Assembly (NCBI GenBank): GCA_021781255.1
Contig: JAJXXG010000031.1
Location: 1 to 6,117 of the forward strand
Reading direction: 5' to 3'
Length of the DNA: 6,117 nucleotides
Source of the DNA: Acidobacteriota bacterium
GTDB lineage: Bacteria > Acidobacteriota > Terriglobia > Terriglobales > Acidobacteriaceae
In this document: positions 4,680-6,117 of the stretch, piece by piece
How positions within the stretch are numbered: position 1 is the stretch's first letter
How the letters are laid out: the number at the start of each line of letters is the position of its first letter
Notes under the pieces: generated by a model
The model's input: only the letters and a program-made list of their open reading frames with translations
What the model was told of the DNA's origin: nothing
Databases searched by the model: none
Position numbers and translations under genes: made by a program

Positions 4680-5855
4680 ATGCACAGGATTCCTGGACTG
4701 ATGGCGGCCTGCCTCTGGATCGCCTGGGCGTTCGCGCCCGCCAAAGCCAGCGCCACCGCGGCCGAGCTCCACATCGCCCGCCAGACCCACCGCCAGGAAA
4801 CCGGCTTCCTCAATCGCACGCTGGTGCTGAACAAGGCTGCCTATCACTTCCAGGTCTACCTGCCTGAAGACTGGCGACGCGACGACCACAAGCGCTGGCC
4901 CATCATTCTCTTTCTGCATGGCCGTGGCGAGCGCGGCGCCGAGGGCATGTGGCAAACGCAGATCGGCCTCCCCGCGGCCGTGCGCGACCACCCCGAGCGC
5001 TGGCCCTTCATCATCGTCATGCCCCAGTGCCCGCAGCATCAATACTGGACCGACCCCGCCATCATGGCCATGGCCATCGCCGCCCTCGATCAGGAAACCG
5101 CCGAGTTCCACGCCGACCCCGCCCGCACTTACCTCACCGGCCTTTCCCTCGGCGGATACGGAGCATGGGAGTTGGCCCGCCTGCGCCCGCAGCGCTGGGC
5201 TGCCATCGCCATCGCCGCCGGCGGCGTCTTCTGGAGCTACGCTCCCGAGCGCTGGCATGACTCCGCCACTCTGCCCGCCGAGTACGCCCGCGCCCTCGGC
5301 CGCACGCCCGTCTGGATCTTCCACGGCAGCGACGACCACATCGTGCCCCCGCGCGAAAGCGAGCTGATGTTCGACGCCTTCAAGGCCTCCAGCGGCCACA
5401 TCCGCCTCTGGGTCTACCAGGGCCTCAAGCACGACTGCTGGACCCGCGCCTTCAACGAACCCGACCTGCCCCGCTGGCTGCTCTCCCAGCGCCGCCTGCC
5501 CAGGGAGGAACTCCCTCCGCTGGCCGAGCGCATCATCATTCCCCTGCACCCGCCCGCGCTGCGCCTTACGCCGGCGCAGCTTGAGAGCTTCACCGGCGAG
5601 TACTACGACGCACACGGTCAACTTGCTGTCACCGTCTTCCTGCAGGGCGAGCAGCTCTACCAGAAAAACGTCTACGGCGAAATCGCCGAGCTGGCAGCCG
5701 AGTCGCCGTCCATCCTCTTCTATCCCAACGGCAGCAGCATCACGCGCATCACCGCCGAGCGCGACCCGCAGGGCCGCATTCTCGCCCTCGTCCAGCGCGA
5801 CGACCGCAACGCCGAGCGCTGGGACCGCAGGCGTCCGGCCACCAGCAGGGAGTAG
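4680..5855 (+). CDS. Secreted alpha/beta hydrolase (predicted peptidase/PHB depolymerase-like esterase)
   Basis: This 391-residue protein begins with a signal peptide (hydrophobic core about 7-19, likely cleavage after the alanines near 23-28), so it acts outside the cytoplasm. The hydrolase domain covers about 45-275. It shows LFLHGRGERG (78-87) at the oxyanion region, the nucleophile elbow GLSLGGYG (154-161, Ser156), Asp219 in HGSDDHIVP, and His251 in GLKHDCWTRAF, giving a complete Ser-Asp-His triad. WLLSQRR (266-272) closes the domain, as in the predicted-peptidase group (COG4099-like). Residues about 297-383 (from TPAQLESFTGEYY) look like a DUF3471-type beta-rich domain often attached to beta-lactamase-like proteins. 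The substrate (ester or peptide) cannot be told from sequence. ATG 4680 keeps the basic start of the signal peptide; ATG 4701 is an alternative. Neither has a strong ribosome binding site. Confidence 0.88.
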   Translation: MHRIPGLMAACLWIAWAFAPAKASATAAELHIARQTHRQETGFLNRTLVLNKAAYHFQVYLPEDWRRDDHKRWPIILFLHGRGERGAEGMWQTQIGLPAAVRDHPERWPFIIVMPQCPQHQYWTDPAIMAMAIAALDQETAEFHADPARTYLTGLSLGGYGAWELARLRPQRWAAIAIAAGGVFWSYAPERWHDSATLPAEYARALGRTPVWIFHGSDDHIVPPRESELMFDAFKASSGHIRLWVYQGLKHDCWTRAFNEPDLPRWLLSQRRLPREELPPLAERIIIPLHPPALRLTPAQLESFTGEYYDAHGQLAVTVFLQGEQLYQKNVYGEIAELAAESPSILFYPNGSSITRITAERDPQGRILALVQRDDRNAERWDRRRPATSRE

Positions 5856-5978
5856 AATCCTTTCACCTGGCCGGCGTCACGCAGCACCGCGGAACAACCC
5901 TCGTCCAGGTTGCGTAGCATTCTCAGCACGGCATGCCGGGCCGAACCAGACGGACCTCGATGCCGGTTTGCTCGAATC

Positions 5979-5984
5979 AGGAGG
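5979..5984 (+). promoter_or_regulatory. Perfect ribosome binding site AGGAGG
   Basis: AGGAGG lies five bases before the ATG at 5990 and fixes the start of the zinc-ribbon gene. It is the strongest such site in the window, suggesting efficient translation. Confidence 0.85.
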
Positions 5985-5989
5985 CAATC

Positions 5990-6117
5990 ATGTTTTGCAG
6001 TGGATGTGGTCAGGTCTTGGTGCCAGGGCAGCCCGCATGCCCCAAGTGTGGTCGTCCCATCGCTCCGCCCATTCCCAACCTCGACTTCCAGGTGCAGAAC
6101 TACGACGGCAGAATCAA
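5990..6117 (+). CDS. Zinc-ribbon protein, N-terminal part (runs off the window)
   Basis: Only the first 42 residues are visible. They begin MFCSGCGQVLVPG and contain two CxxC pairs, Cys3/Cys6 and Cys17/Cys20, with the typical CPKCGRP ending, so this is a zinc-ribbon domain binding one Zn ion through four cysteines. A Pro-rich linker (APPIPN) follows. In many bacteria this N-terminal ribbon heads a protein with membrane helices behind it; whether that holds here cannot be seen. The start is secure because of the AGGAGG site. The gene lies 134 bases after the hydrolase stop on the same strand. That gap contains only weak hairpins such as CAACC/GGTTG (5895-5912) without a T run, so read-through from the hydrolase gene is possible. 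Confidence 0.85.
   Translation, partial: MFCSGCGQVLVPGQPACPKCGRPIAPPIPNLDFQVQNYDGRI

Noticed and set aside
4662..5621. 319-codon minus-strand frame antisense to the hydrolase
   Set aside because: Low-complexity Gly/Val/Ala-rich product without motifs; the plus strand encodes an intact catalytic triad.
5720..5929. 69-codon minus-strand frame at the hydrolase 3' end
   Set aside because: Arg/Ser-rich shadow product with no ribosome binding site or domain.

Overview
The window looks like chromosomal DNA from an acidobacterium, most likely the family Acidobacteriaceae (class Terriglobia). This is an inference from three things. The coding DNA is GC-rich with C or G at most third codon positions. 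The Ser/Thr kinase belongs to a subfamily I associate with Acidobacteria, with a degenerate glycine loop and a C-terminal membrane anchor. A pair of 38-bp palindromic repeats of the 'GTGCCCCATGTCTC...' type sits between genes, and I recall this type from acidobacterial genomes. No database search was possible.

Layout, left to right. Positions 1 to about 467 are non-coding as far as I can see. The first part is AT-rich and carries a 10-bp palindrome and a 23-bp dyad that could be operator sites. Next is a TauE/SafE-type permease (+ strand, 501-1211), whose real start is probably a non-ATG codon upstream of the only conventional one. Convergent with it is a 119-residue, four-helix small membrane protein resembling the SMR/YnfA group (- strand, 1258-1617), with a clear ribosome binding site. 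Divergent from that is a two-gene operon: an uncharacterised 58-residue two-helix membrane protein (1840-2016) and, two bases later, an Amt-family ammonium transporter (2019-3305). The convergent gap 3306-3539 holds a strong intrinsic terminator that reads best for the minus strand, plus the two identical palindromic repeats. A tail-anchored Ser/Thr protein kinase follows (- strand, 3540-4511). Divergent from it is a secreted alpha/beta hydrolase of the predicted-peptidase/PHB-depolymerase-like group with an extra C-terminal beta-rich domain (4680-5855). The window ends inside a zinc-ribbon protein (5990 onward) with a perfect AGGAGG ribosome binding site.

The genes do not form one pathway. 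Four of the six complete genes encode integral membrane proteins, a fifth is anchored to the membrane, and the sixth is exported, so the theme is membrane transport and the cell envelope. The only tight functional unit is the small membrane protein plus ammonium transporter; no GlnK/PII gene accompanies it here. I found no phage, transposase, CRISPR, rRNA or tRNA. The most promising undescribed item is the 58-residue membrane protein coupled to the transporter. The non-canonical start of the permease gene and the repeat/terminator cluster are next.
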